NCBI GenBank assembly: GCA_946402275.1
Contig: CAMIVY010000031.1
Coordinates: 1-33,424 of the forward strand
Origin: an uncultured Prevotella sp.
GTDB taxonomy: Bacteria; Bacteroidota; Bacteroidia; Bacteroidales; Bacteroidaceae
Length of the DNA stretch: 33,424 nt
Direction of reading: 5' to 3'
In this document: piece by piece, positions 24,522 to 32,800 of the stretch
Layout: every line of letters begins with the position of its first letter
Position numbering within the stretch: position 1 is the first letter of the stretch
Made by a program: the position numbers and the translations under genes
The notes under the pieces: model-generated
What the model was told of the DNA's origin: nothing
The model's database searches: none
Seen by the model: only the letters and a program-made list of their open reading frames with translations

Positions 24522-25592
24522 ATGGACACAGGAAAGATTAGAATCAAGGATATTGCCGAGCGTACCGGTGTGAGTGTAGGCACCGTGGACCGTGTGCTTC
24601 ATGGTCGTCCCGCCGTATCACCCAAGTCGTTGGAAAAGGTCCAGAAAGCACTCGACGAGATGGACTACCGGCCCAATATGTATGCCTCCGCATTGGCTCA
24701 TAACAAATCATATACGTTCTATAGCCTTATTCCCAAGCATGAAGGCGAAGCCTACTGGGAGGAAGTGGAAGAAGGCAGTTCGTTTGCCTGCGACCGTTAT
24801 CGCGACTTCAGCATATCTAATGAGATATTATACTATAACCGCTTTTCGCCTGAAACGTTTGGAAAACTGATGAACGAGGTATTGAAGAAGAATCCTGATG
24901 GAGTCATCATCGTGCCTTCAAGCCTGGAAGTCACCACCAAGTATGCAGACATCATGCACAAGCGCAATATCCCGTTTATCCTACTCGACTCCTACATGCC
25001 CGACCTCAAGCCATTGTCCTTCTTCGGACAAGACTCTTTTGCCTCTGGCTATTTTGCTGCACGCATGCTGATGATGATTGCTCCCAAGGAAAAGGAAATC
25101 ATGTTGATGAAGCAGATGAGAAACGGCAATGTGGCCTCAAAGCAACAGGAGAATCGCGAAACGGGATTTCGCCATTACATGCACGACCACTTCCCCAAGG
25201 TGACCATTCATGAGGTAAACCTGTCACTCGACGAGAAGCGCGACCATTACGATGTGATACTGAGCAAGTTCTTTGATGCCCATCCGAATATTCACCACTG
25301 CATCACTTTCAACTCCAAAGCACACCTGGTTGGTGAGTACTTGTTACGCTCTAATCGCAGAAACATACAGATTATGGGTTACGACATGGTACCCAAGAAT
25401 GCCGACTGCGTGCGCCAAGGCAGCATCTCGTTCCTCATTGCCCAGCATGCGTATATGCAGGGCTATGCGTGTGTAGAAACTCTATTCCGCGCCATCGTTC
25501 TGAAGAAAGAGGTTGAGCCCGTCAATTATATGCCCATCGAGTTGCTCACCAAGGAGAACATCGATTATTATCGCAGAACTAACATAGGATAA
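24522..25592 (+). CDS. LacI-family transcriptional regulator
   Basis: A 356-residue repressor-type protein. The N-terminal helix-turn-helix is classic (IRIKDIAERTGVSVGTVDRVL HGRPAVS, about 6-33) with the hinge at YRPNMYASALA. A periplasmic-binding-protein-like sugar-sensing domain fills the rest. It lies between kdgK (divergent) and uxaA (31 bases downstream, same strand), so it most likely controls hexuronate use. The ligand cannot be read from sequence; KDG, altronate or a uronate are candidates. Confidence 0.88.
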   Translation: MDTGKIRIKDIAERTGVSVGTVDRVLHGRPAVSPKSLEKVQKALDEMDYRPNMYASALAHNKSYTFYSLIPKHEGEAYWEEVEEGSSFACDRYRDFSISNEILYYNRFSPETFGKLMNEVLKKNPDGVIIVPSSLEVTTKYADIMHKRNIPFILLDSYMPDLKPLSFFGQDSFASGYFAARMLMMIAPKEKEIMLMKQMRNGNVASKQQENRETGFRHYMHDHFPKVTIHEVNLSLDEKRDHYDVILSKFFDAHPNIHHCITFNSKAHLVGEYLLRSNRRNIQIMGYDMVPKNADCVRQGSISFLIAQHAYMQGYACVETLFRAIVLKKEVEPVNYMPIELLTKENIDYYRRTNIG

Positions 25593-25623
25593 ATATTAAT
25601 AGTCAAACTAAATACAAATCTTT

Positions 25624-27129
25624 ATGGAACAAGCTACATTTCTAAAAATCAATCCTGCCGACTCTGTCGTTGTTTGTCTGGCCCCCAAGAAGAAAGGTGA
25701 CATCATCGAGGTAGATGGCAAACAGATCATTGTCAATCAAGACACTCCTGCTGGTCACAAAGTACTTATCAAAGACGTGCAGGAAGGTGAAAACATTATT
25801 AAATACGGCTATCCCATCGGTCATGCCCGTCAGGTTATGAAGGCTGGCGACTGGGTGAACGAGAACAACCTGAAGACCAACCTCAGCGGAACGCTCGAAT
25901 ACACCTATAAGCCCGTCGATGCCAAGAGCGACATCAATCACATCAAGGACGAGAAGCGCACCTTCAAGGGCTACGTTCGTAAGAATGGTGATGTGGGTGT
26001 ACGTAATGAGATATGGATTGTGCCTACCGTTGGTTGTGTGAACGGCATTGCCGAGCGTTTGGCTACACAGCTCCGGAAGGAGACTGGCGAAGAGGGCATT
26101 GATGCCGTTTGGACATGGCACCATAACTATGGTTGTTCTCAGCTCTCTGAAGACCACGAGAACACCCGTAAGGTGTTGCGTGATATCTGTCTGCACCCCA
26201 ATGCCGGTGGCGTTTTGGTTCTGAGCCTGGGTTGTGAGAATAATCAGCCCGAGGACTTTATGGCTATGTTAGGCGACTACGACAAGGATCGCATCAAGCT
26301 GTTGGTAACCCAGCGAGTAGAAGGCGATGAGATGGAGGCAGGCATGCAGATTTTGCGCGACCTCTACGCTAAGGCTAAGCAAGACAAGCGCGAAGATGTC
26401 AGTGTTTCCAAGCTACGCGTAGGTCTGAAGTGTGGCGGCTCTGACGGTTTCTCAGGCATCACGGCGAATCCGTTGGTAGGTGAATTCAGCGACTGGCTAG
26501 TGGCTCAGGGTGGCACCAGCGTGCTGACCGAGGTTCCAGAGATGTTTGGTGCCGAGACCATTCTGATGAATCGTTGCGAGACGCCGCAGCTGTTTGACCA
26601 GACCGTTTCTATGATTAATAATTTCAAGAACTACTTCCTGTCACATGGCGAACCCGTGGGTGAGAACCCAAGTCCAGGCAACAAGGCTGGTGGTATCTCA
26701 ACCCTTGAGGACAAGGCACTGGGTTGTACACAGAAGTGTGGAAAAGCTCCTGTTTCAGGTGTTATGGAGTATGGAGACCGTCTGCAGAACAATGGCTTAA
26801 ACCTGTTGTCGGCTCCTGGCAACGACCTTGTAGCCTCAACGGCACTGGCCTCTTGCGGTTGCCATATCGTCCTGTTCACCACAGGTCGTGGAACGCCCTT
26901 CGGCACCTTCGTTCCTACCATGAAGGTGGCAACGAATCCTGTTCTTGCCAAGAACAAGCCTCACTGGGTAGATTTCTCGGCTGGTCAGTTGGTTGAAGGA
27001 CGCACCATGCAGGAGATCGTTCCAGAGTTTATCGATAAGGTATTAGCAGTAGCTAGTGGCGAGAAGGCTCGCAACGAGGAGAACGGCTATCGCGAAATAT
27101 CTATCTTTAAGAACGGCGTAACGCTGTAG
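25624..27129 (+). CDS. uxaA: Altronate dehydratase family protein
   Basis: Dehydrates D-altronate to 2-keto-3-deoxygluconate. It has 501 residues, normal for UxaA. An N-terminal SAF-type domain (about 8-95) is followed by the GarD/UxaA catalytic domain with TVGCVNG, HNYGCSQL, LGCENNQ and KCGGSDGFSGITANP motifs. Family members need a metal, held by conserved Cys/His in these motifs. It is cotranscribed with the LacI gene by spacing. uxaB and uxaC are not in the window. Galactarate dehydratase is a less likely alternative. Confidence 0.88.
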   Translation: MEQATFLKINPADSVVVCLAPKKKGDIIEVDGKQIIVNQDTPAGHKVLIKDVQEGENIIKYGYPIGHARQVMKAGDWVNENNLKTNLSGTLEYTYKPVDAKSDINHIKDEKRTFKGYVRKNGDVGVRNEIWIVPTVGCVNGIAERLATQLRKETGEEGIDAVWTWHHNYGCSQLSEDHENTRKVLRDICLHPNAGGVLVLSLGCENNQPEDFMAMLGDYDKDRIKLLVTQRVEGDEMEAGMQILRDLYAKAKQDKREDVSVSKLRVGLKCGGSDGFSGITANPLVGEFSDWLVAQGGTSVLTEVPEMFGAETILMNRCETPQLFDQTVSMINNFKNYFLSHGEPVGENPSPGNKAGGISTLEDKALGCTQKCGKAPVSGVMEYGDRLQNNGLNLLSAPGNDLVASTALASCGCHIVLFTTGRGTPFGTFVPTMKVATNPVLAKNKPHWVDFSAGQLVEGRTMQEIVPEFIDKVLAVASGEKARNEENGYREISIFKNGVTL

Positions 27130-27144
27130 GGAATTCATAAGTTT

Positions 27145-27214
27145 TCGACCTGAAGGTACCGCTCGGCATCCCGAAGGGTGACGCTTGCCTAAGCAAGAAA
27201 GCGACCAAGGTCGA
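27145..27214 (-). repeat. Two-hairpin element copy in reverse orientation, with extra hairpins
   Basis: Read on the minus strand, GCT-CGACC-TT-GGTCG-CTTT starts the unit and ACCTTCAGGTCGAAA closes it, as in the copy at 23325. About 40 extra bases between hold further small stems (CTTGC/GCAAG, CCC-TTC-GGG). AATT-rich repeats flank it. It lies between uxaA and the transporter gene. Confidence 0.75.
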
Positions 27215-27235
27215 GCTGATAATTATAATTAAGAA

Positions 27236-28510
27236 TTGAAGAAAGGACTCATCGCATTATCACCCTTAGTGGTGTTTATCGTACTTTATGTGGTCACGAG
27301 CATCATTGCTCGTGACTTTTATAAAGTTCCCATCACCGTAGCGTTCATGGTAGCATCGGGCTATGCTATCATCATTTCCGGAGGCAAACCCCTTCGGAAG
27401 CGTATTGACATCTATAGCAGGGGAGCAGCTACTGATCAGATGATGCTGATGATCTGGATATTTATCTTGGCTGGCGCCTTTGCCCATTCTGCAAAGGTAA
27501 TGGGCGCTATAGATGCCACTGTCAATCTATCGCTTACCCTCCTGCCTGGCAACATGCTGTTGGCAGGTCTGTTTCTGGCAGCCTGTTTCATATCCCTTTC
27601 CGTAGGTACCAGCGTGGGCACCATCGTAGCGCTAACCCCAATTGCTGCTGGTGTAGCTGAACAGACGGAGATGAGCATTGCCATGATGACAGCCGTTGTG
27701 GTGGGAGGCTCACTCTTTGGCGACAACCTTTCTTTTATTTCAGACACCACCATTGTTGCCACGTCAACACAAGGTTGTAAGCAGAGCGACAAGTTCCGTG
27801 TCAATTCGTTCATCGTTATCCCTGCTGCTTTCGTTGTCTTGGTGGCATATATCTTCCTGGGCGCCGGCATTCAGACGCCGACACATATTCCGGATGTTTC
27901 ATACATCAAGGTTATACCCTATCTGGCAGTTCTCATTACTGCCTGTGCCGGCATGAACGTAACAGCAGTACTGACGTTGGGCATCATCCTAACCGGCATC
28001 ATCGGAATAGTTATCGGTTCGTATGATTTGTTCGGATGGTTCAACGCAATGGGTGAAGGCATAAAGGGCATGGGTGAGTTGATTATCATCACCATGATGG
28101 CTGGAGGATTGTTGGAAGTCATCAAGGACAATGGAGGTATCGACTTCATTATCAATCGCCTGACTTGCCATGTCTCTACGAAACGAGGAGCGGAGTTGGC
28201 TGTTGCAGGACTGGTCTCCTTTGTCAACTTCTGTACTGCCAACAATACTGTTGCCATTCTCACCGTGGGTGGGATAGCCAAACAGATAGGTGACCGATTT
28301 GGCGTAGATAACAGGAAATGTGCCTCTATCCTTGACACCTTCTCCTGTACCATACAAGGTATCATTCCCTACGGAGCGCAACTGCTGATGGCTGCGGGGT
28401 TGGCACAACTGAATCCTGTGAGCATCCTACCCTATCTTTATTATCCGCTGATTATTGGCATAGCAGCACTCTTATCCATCATTTTCAGATATCCAAAACG
28501 CTACTCATGA
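27236..28510 (+). CDS. NhaC-family Na+/H+ antiporter-like transporter
   Basis: An inner-membrane carrier of 424 residues with about eleven membrane segments. LSVGTSVGTIVALTPIA and GGSLFGDNLSFISDTTIVA are hallmark NhaC-family motifs. The family swaps Na+ and H+, and some members exchange organic acids. Next to uxaA, a role in sugar-acid exchange is possible. The only suitable start is TTG 27236, placed at the end of an AATT-rich repeat tract; no ATG precedes the first membrane segment. The downstream gene overlaps by 4 bases. Confidence 0.85.
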   Translation: MKKGLIALSPLVVFIVLYVVTSIIARDFYKVPITVAFMVASGYAIIISGGKPLRKRIDIYSRGAATDQMMLMIWIFILAGAFAHSAKVMGAIDATVNLSLTLLPGNMLLAGLFLAACFISLSVGTSVGTIVALTPIAAGVAEQTEMSIAMMTAVVVGGSLFGDNLSFISDTTIVATSTQGCKQSDKFRVNSFIVIPAAFVVLVAYIFLGAGIQTPTHIPDVSYIKVIPYLAVLITACAGMNVTAVLTLGIILTGIIGIVIGSYDLFGWFNAMGEGIKGMGELIIITMMAGGLLEVIKDNGGIDFIINRLTCHVSTKRGAELAVAGLVSFVNFCTANNTVAILTVGGIAKQIGDRFGVDNRKCASILDTFSCTIQGIIPYGAQLLMAAGLAQLNPVSILPYLYYPLIIGIAALLSIIFRYPKRYS

Positions 28511-28872
28511 AAAATGTCATCATCAGAAATATGGAACGGCTGATAGCCTGTAGTTCCGATAGCGAAAGAGAACGTATAGAGCCCATGACCGCATGGAAAT
28601 GGAGAAAGCTTTATCAGATAGCTAACCATTATGGCATTCTACCCTGGATTTCTGCAGGGGTACATGCTTACAAGGGCGATTTCTTCATGCAGATTCCAGA
28701 GGATGTACTGACCCCTCTCATGAACGAATGCGGTGACAAAAGTGAGGAAAATCTCCAGAAATTCCAATTACAGATAGAGCGCTCAAAAGGATTGCTCCAC
28801 CACCTGACGACAAAGTCATTACGCGCCTACGCCAAAGACCTTATCCAAACCGTCAAGAATGTCCAAGAGTAA
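28507..28872 (+). CDS. Uncharacterised small protein (121 aa)
   Basis: Not recognised. It overlaps the transporter stop by 4 bases (ATGA), so it is translationally coupled to it. It is soluble, with no signal peptide; Trp/Tyr-rich segment WKWRKLYQIANHYGILPWIS (about 31-50), then a charged helical C-terminal half. It ends 4 bases from the convergent lysozyme gene. Confidence 0.7.
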   Translation: MKNVIIRNMERLIACSSDSERERIEPMTAWKWRKLYQIANHYGILPWISAGVHAYKGDFFMQIPEDVLTPLMNECGDKSEENLQKFQLQIERSKGLLHHLTTKSLRAYAKDLIQTVKNVQE

Positions 28873-28876
28873 ACGG

Positions 28877-29683
28877 TCAATGGACGAACCTGATTTCCCG
28901 TAGAGAATGGTTCCCCATAAACCTGCTCTTATCTACAAAGCCGTTAATACCGGTCAATTTCCCCTTTCCCGTATATTGCCACATGGTAATATCGCGCTCG
29001 TCAGCCAATACGGGTTCTTCAGGTGTGTACATCGCTATCATCAGCTTGTAGCCATCCAGTTTTCCTAAGAGATGACGATTATAGAAATTGCGGAAAGTAT
29101 AGAGCAAGGGCTTTTGGTTATAAGCTTCTTCCACCAAATCCAGGAAGGCAAACAGCGAGTCACAGAATTCCTCTGTCGGAAGTCCGTTAGTGGTCTCTAT
29201 GTCTATCATCGGAATCAAGTCCTGCTCTTCCGGAATACACTGCGACACAAAGTTCTCCAGTTGTTTTCGCTGCTCCGTTCTGGGTCTGTAGAAATGATAG
29301 CTACCCACTTTCAGTCCGTGAATATGAGCCATCACTATGTTCTGTTCGAACTTCTGATCCACACGGTCACCACCCTCCGTAGCCTTCAGATAGACATAAG
29401 ACATATTGGTGTTATCGCCAATGGTTTCCCAGAACACGTTTCCCTGGTAGTGACTCATGTCTATGCCGTGGATGTGCGAGCAGGTATCTTCACAAAACAC
29501 GCTAGAAGTATCAGTCACCTCCTGAGGCCAGTGCTTTACAGCTACTGCCTTCTTAATATTTTTGCGACCCTTCTTCACAAGGTGTGTCTTGTGGCGCTTG
29601 CGATGTTTGGTACGCTTGGCATAAGCCCCTCCTACAGCCATCAAAAACAGGCCGAAAATCAGAAATATAGTGAGTTTCTTCAT
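28877..29683 (-). CDS. GH25-family lysozyme (muramidase)
   Basis: Predicted to cut the N-acetylmuramic acid glycosidic bond of peptidoglycan. I chose the ATG at 29683 (MKKLTIFLIFGLFLMAVGG), 268 residues, as it gives a proper signal peptide; the frame is open 8 codons further. A very basic Lys/Arg/His stretch (about 22-48) follows the signal. The GH25 domain starts at HGIDMSHYQG with D75, and the catalytic DIE motif is D161/E163 (PMIDIET). The active site looks intact. It is divergent from the clostripain gene and convergent with the small gene at 28507. Confidence 0.92.
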   Translation of the reverse strand: MKKLTIFLIFGLFLMAVGGAYAKRTKHRKRHKTHLVKKGRKNIKKAVAVKHWPQEVTDTSSVFCEDTCSHIHGIDMSHYQGNVFWETIGDNTNMSYVYLKATEGGDRVDQKFEQNIVMAHIHGLKVGSYHFYRPRTEQRKQLENFVSQCIPEEQDLIPMIDIETTNGLPTEEFCDSLFAFLDLVEEAYNQKPLLYTFRNFYNRHLLGKLDGYKLMIAMYTPEEPVLADERDITMWQYTGKGKLTGINGFVDKSRFMGNHSLREIRFVH

Positions 29684-29704
29684 TATTCTTATAAATTTGA
29701 CATG

Positions 29705-29712
29705 CAAAGATA
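29705..29712 (-). promoter_or_regulatory. Candidate -7 box for the lysozyme gene
   Basis: TATCTTTG on the minus strand, about 22 bases before the chosen ATG. The -33 element is not clear. Confidence 0.45.
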
Positions 29713-29734
29713 CTCAATTTCTATCAATTATTCG

Positions 29735-29742
29735 TATCTTTG
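29735..29742 (+). promoter_or_regulatory. -7 box for the clostripain-type gene
   Basis: TATCTTTG, 20 bases before ATG 29763. This position rules out the longer reading frame starting at 29670. It mirrors the box at 29705-29712 for the divergent gene. Confidence 0.55.
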
Positions 29743-29762
29743 CAACACAAATAAAGATAAAA

Positions 29763-31016
29763 ATGAATAAAATTCTATACTTCCTACTTGCTGCTGTCTT
29801 GCTGACGGGTTGTCAGAAGGACTCTTCTGACGACGGAATAGACATTGAGGCTGTCCGTCATACTGTTCTGGTGTATATGTCTGCAGAGAACAACCTGTCC
29901 TATTATGCACAGGGCGACATCAATGAAATGATTACAGGACGGAAGAAAGTGGGAAACGACTGTGACCTTATTCTATATGTCGATCGTGCCATCACTGGCG
30001 AAAAACCGTTCATTGCCAGGATATACAACAGGACCGACCACCCCGTCGATACCCTATATCAATACCCCTCCGACTTCTATTCCTCCGACCCTACCCTATT
30101 CCAGGAGGTCATAGAGCGCATGGTCAGCTACAGTCCTTATGCCGAAGACTATGGCATCGTGTTCTGGGGGCATGCCAATGGGTGGATCATGGAGAACGAC
30201 GGAAAGAATGTTATCCGTCGCGCCTATGGCAGCGACGATGGGCACAATGAAGGTTCTAGGAAAACGGTGGAGCCTACCCGATGGATCAATATACCCGATA
30301 TGGCGAAGGCACTTCAGCAAACAGGCATCCATTGGCGATACCTTTTCTTCGATTGCTGTAATATGCAGAATGTAGAGGTAGCCTACGAGTTGCGCCATGT
30401 TACCGACTATATCATTGCCGCTCCATCAGAAAGTACGGGTGTGGGTGCTCCTTACGACAACATCGTCAAAGACTTCTTCATTGCTGACGATCAAAGAATG
30501 TACTCCAGCATTTGTCACGACTATTACGAACAGAAAACCGACGCCAAAGGTAACATCGACCCGAAGGGCGACTGTCAGATGCCCATCTGTGCTATCAAAA
30601 CAAGTCAGATGCAGGTTCTGGCCGATGCTACTAGGCAGATATTGCCTGATATAACAGAATGGCTGAAGACCAGCCACCCTACCCAAAATGTCATCTACTA
30701 CTATACCTACAATAAAGACAGAGGGGATATGGAGAAGATCATGTATGACATGAAACACATGATACGCAAGGCACTAGCTTCGCAGCCGGAGAAATATGAT
30801 GCTTGGGAAACCGCATTCCGTGAAGCCATATGCTATGGAGAATACAGCTTGAAGTGGCACACAAATTTAGTCAACTTCAGCGATTTTGCCGGTGCCACTA
30901 TTGATGACCAAGGTTGCATCAGCATGTTCTTTCCACTTGAGAAATACGCCCAAGCCAGTCACCCCTACAACGAAGACATCAAGAAGACGCAATGGTATCA
31001 GGCCATCGGTTGGTAA
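29763..31016 (+). CDS. Clostripain-family (C11) cysteine peptidase lipoprotein
   Basis: A 417-residue exported lipoprotein: signal peptide MNKILYFLLAAVLLTGC with C17 lipid site. The C11 peptidase domain begins near residue 32 (RHTVLVYMSAENNL). Catalytic His137 lies in FWGHANGW and the catalytic Cys, most likely C199, in FFDCCNMQ. C11 enzymes usually cut after Arg or Lys and can self-activate. The upstream open frame (29670) lies before the promoter and is not used. It stands alone, divergent from the lysozyme gene. Confidence 0.88.
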   Translation: MNKILYFLLAAVLLTGCQKDSSDDGIDIEAVRHTVLVYMSAENNLSYYAQGDINEMITGRKKVGNDCDLILYVDRAITGEKPFIARIYNRTDHPVDTLYQYPSDFYSSDPTLFQEVIERMVSYSPYAEDYGIVFWGHANGWIMENDGKNVIRRAYGSDDGHNEGSRKTVEPTRWINIPDMAKALQQTGIHWRYLFFDCCNMQNVEVAYELRHVTDYIIAAPSESTGVGAPYDNIVKDFFIADDQRMYSSICHDYYEQKTDAKGNIDPKGDCQMPICAIKTSQMQVLADATRQILPDITEWLKTSHPTQNVIYYYTYNKDRGDMEKIMYDMKHMIRKALASQPEKYDAWETAFREAICYGEYSLKWHTNLVNFSDFAGATIDDQGCISMFFPLEKYAQASHPYNEDIKKTQWYQAIGW

Positions 31017-31026
31017 ATAACAACTA

Positions 31027-31127
31027 TCATTTTACTCGCTTAATCACAACCTTGAAATACCTTCGAGGGTGTTCACGCTCGAAAATGACAGCTCGCTGTC
31101 ATTTTACTCGCTTAATCACAACCTTGA
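31027..31127. repeat. 29-bp direct repeat duplicating the gldE 3' end, with two hairpins between
   Basis: The last 29 bases at the gldE end (31099-31127, read from the minus strand) recur exactly at 31027-31055. Between the copies sit TTCGAG/CTCGAA (31062-31083) and the perfect hairpin ATGACAGC-TC-GCTGTCAT (31085-31102), which overlaps the gldE stop codon. It lies in the gap between two convergent genes and could act as a terminator. Confidence 0.9.
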
Positions 31128-32412
31128 CTTTCGAGATGCGACGTTCTTCCATTTCCAGTATTTCAAAGGAGAAATTCTGGTAATCTATCTTTTCGTGCAG
31201 CTTCGGAAAGTCGCCCTTTATTTCCAACAATAGCCCGGCTATCGTGTCTGCATCACCTTCCACCTCTGCAAACGTTTCATCGTCTAGCTTCAGTACCTTA
31301 TAGAAATCACTCAACAGGGTCTTACCTTCAAAGACAAAGGTGTTCGAGTTGATGCGCACGTAATTCTTCTCGTCCTCATCATACTCGTCGTTTATCTCAC
31401 CTACGATTTCCTCCAAGATATCCTCCAGCGTAACAATTCCACTGGTTCCGCCAAACTCGTCCACCACAATGGCTATATGCACCTTATTTTCTTGGAATTC
31501 ACGCAACAAGTCGTCTATTTTCTTGGTTTCAGGAACAAAATAGGGAGGACGTATCAGCGACTGCCAATTGAAATAGGCACCCTTTGACAGATGGGGCAAC
31601 AGGTCCTTGATATACAGGATGCCGCGGATATTATCCTGACTGTCCTGATAGACAGGAATTCGCGAGTAGTTATTGTCCACAACGCACTTCAGCACCTCTT
31701 CGTACGAAGCCTTGAAGTCCAGGTCTATGACATCCTGGCGACTGGTCATGATCTCTTTCACTGTTTCATCGCCAAAGCGCACAATACCTTCCAGTATTTT
31801 CTTTTCCTCTTTGATCTCCTCGGTGTCCGTCAGCTCCAAGGCCTGTTCCAAATCGTCAACACTCAGCGTCTGATTCTCCTTCACCACCACCTTCTCGGTC
31901 AGCTTTCCCGAGCTTACCACAATACTGGCAATGGGATAAAACAGCTTACGGAAGAAAAAGATGCCCATCACTGTCGCCCTACAGAACCCCAAGGGGTTTA
32001 TCCTGGCATATACTTTAGGCATGATCTCACCAAAGAGCAGCAACAGGAACGTCAGCAAGATGGTCATGAACACGAATTCCAACCACCACGCATCGCCAAA
32101 ATGGATGGCATGATGGAAGAAATAGGATAAGAGCATAATGATGGCCACATTCACCAGATTATTGGTTATCAGGATGGTGGCGAGTGTTCTCTCTGAATCT
32201 TCACGTAATTGGGCTATCTTCGCATCTGTGGTGGATTTCTCTTCGTCCATCTCGTTCAAATCATGGGGAGTCAGCGAGAAGAAAGCAATCTCAGAACCGG
32301 AAGCATACCCTGAAACAAACAATAGGAGACAGGCCACAACACCGGCAGTAATAGCCCCTATCGATGGAGACAACCATGTTATCTCGTTGAATGTCTGTAG
32401 AAATTCTTCCAT
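31099..32412 (-). CDS. gldE: GldE / CNNM-type transporter-associated protein with CBS pair
   Basis: A 437-residue membrane protein: N-terminal DUF21/CNNM membrane domain with three or four segments (about 15-160), two CBS domains (about 205-330) and a CorC/HlyC C-terminal domain (about 345-430). VDEFGGTSGIVTLEDILEEIVGEI is a strong family signature. In Bacteroidetes this gene after ssb is gldE, originally linked to gliding; Prevotella do not glide, so the role here may be ion homeostasis or lipoprotein stability. It starts 3 bases after the ssb stop. Confidence 0.9.
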   Translation of the reverse strand: MEEFLQTFNEITWLSPSIGAITAGVVACLLLFVSGYASGSEIAFFSLTPHDLNEMDEEKSTTDAKIAQLREDSERTLATILITNNLVNVAIIMLLSYFFHHAIHFGDAWWLEFVFMTILLTFLLLLFGEIMPKVYARINPLGFCRATVMGIFFFRKLFYPIASIVVSSGKLTEKVVVKENQTLSVDDLEQALELTDTEEIKEEKKILEGIVRFGDETVKEIMTSRQDVIDLDFKASYEEVLKCVVDNNYSRIPVYQDSQDNIRGILYIKDLLPHLSKGAYFNWQSLIRPPYFVPETKKIDDLLREFQENKVHIAIVVDEFGGTSGIVTLEDILEEIVGEINDEYDEDEKNYVRINSNTFVFEGKTLLSDFYKVLKLDDETFAEVEGDADTIAGLLLEIKGDFPKLHEKIDYQNFSFEILEMEERRISKVKVVIKRVK

Positions 32413-32415
32413 GTT

Positions 32416-32763
32416 TTATACAGGATCAGCTTCCGCCTTAGGGGTCAGCATCTCCATATTGTCTGCCCATATCTCCGTAACGTAGCGTCGCTGCCCCTGC
32501 TTGTCATCATAGGTAGTGTAGCGGACACGTCCTTCAATATAAAGCTTGTCACCCTTATGAACATATTTCTCTACAATCTCAGCCAGCTTGCGCCACAGCA
32601 GTACCGTATGCCAATCGGTGCGATCAGGAACCTGGGTGCCATTCTGAAGTGTGTAACCGCGTTCCGTAGTGGCTAATCGCAAACGGGCAACAGCCACTCC
32701 CTGGTCAACATAGCGAACTTCTGGGTCAGCACCCACGTTACCGATAAGCATCACTTTATTCAT
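32416..32763 (-). CDS. ssb: Single-stranded DNA-binding protein (short form)
   Basis: An OB-fold protein that coats single-stranded DNA. The start is ATG at 32763 (MNKVMLIGNVGADPEVRYVD), giving 115 residues; the open frame upstream to 32874 lacks any SSB sequence. GRVRYTTYDDKQGQRRYVTEI and WADNMEML complete the OB fold. The usual acidic phenylalanine-ending tip is missing: the protein stops at EADPV. This suggests a second, canonical SSB elsewhere in the genome. Confidence 0.92.
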   Translation of the reverse strand: MNKVMLIGNVGADPEVRYVDQGVAVARLRLATTERGYTLQNGTQVPDRTDWHTVLLWRKLAEIVEKYVHKGDKLYIEGRVRYTTYDDKQGQRRYVTEIWADNMEMLTPKAEADPV

Positions 32764-32800
32764 AGGTTGAGGAAAGTCGTTAAAAAATCGTTGTATTATC

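Noticed and set aside
25642..26196. Minus-strand ORF of 184 residues inside uxaA
   Set aside because: It is antisense to a clearly conserved enzyme and has no features of its own.
29670..29762. N-terminal extension of the clostripain-type protein
   Set aside because: The promoter box at 29735-29742 lies inside it, and the lipoprotein signal begins at 29763.
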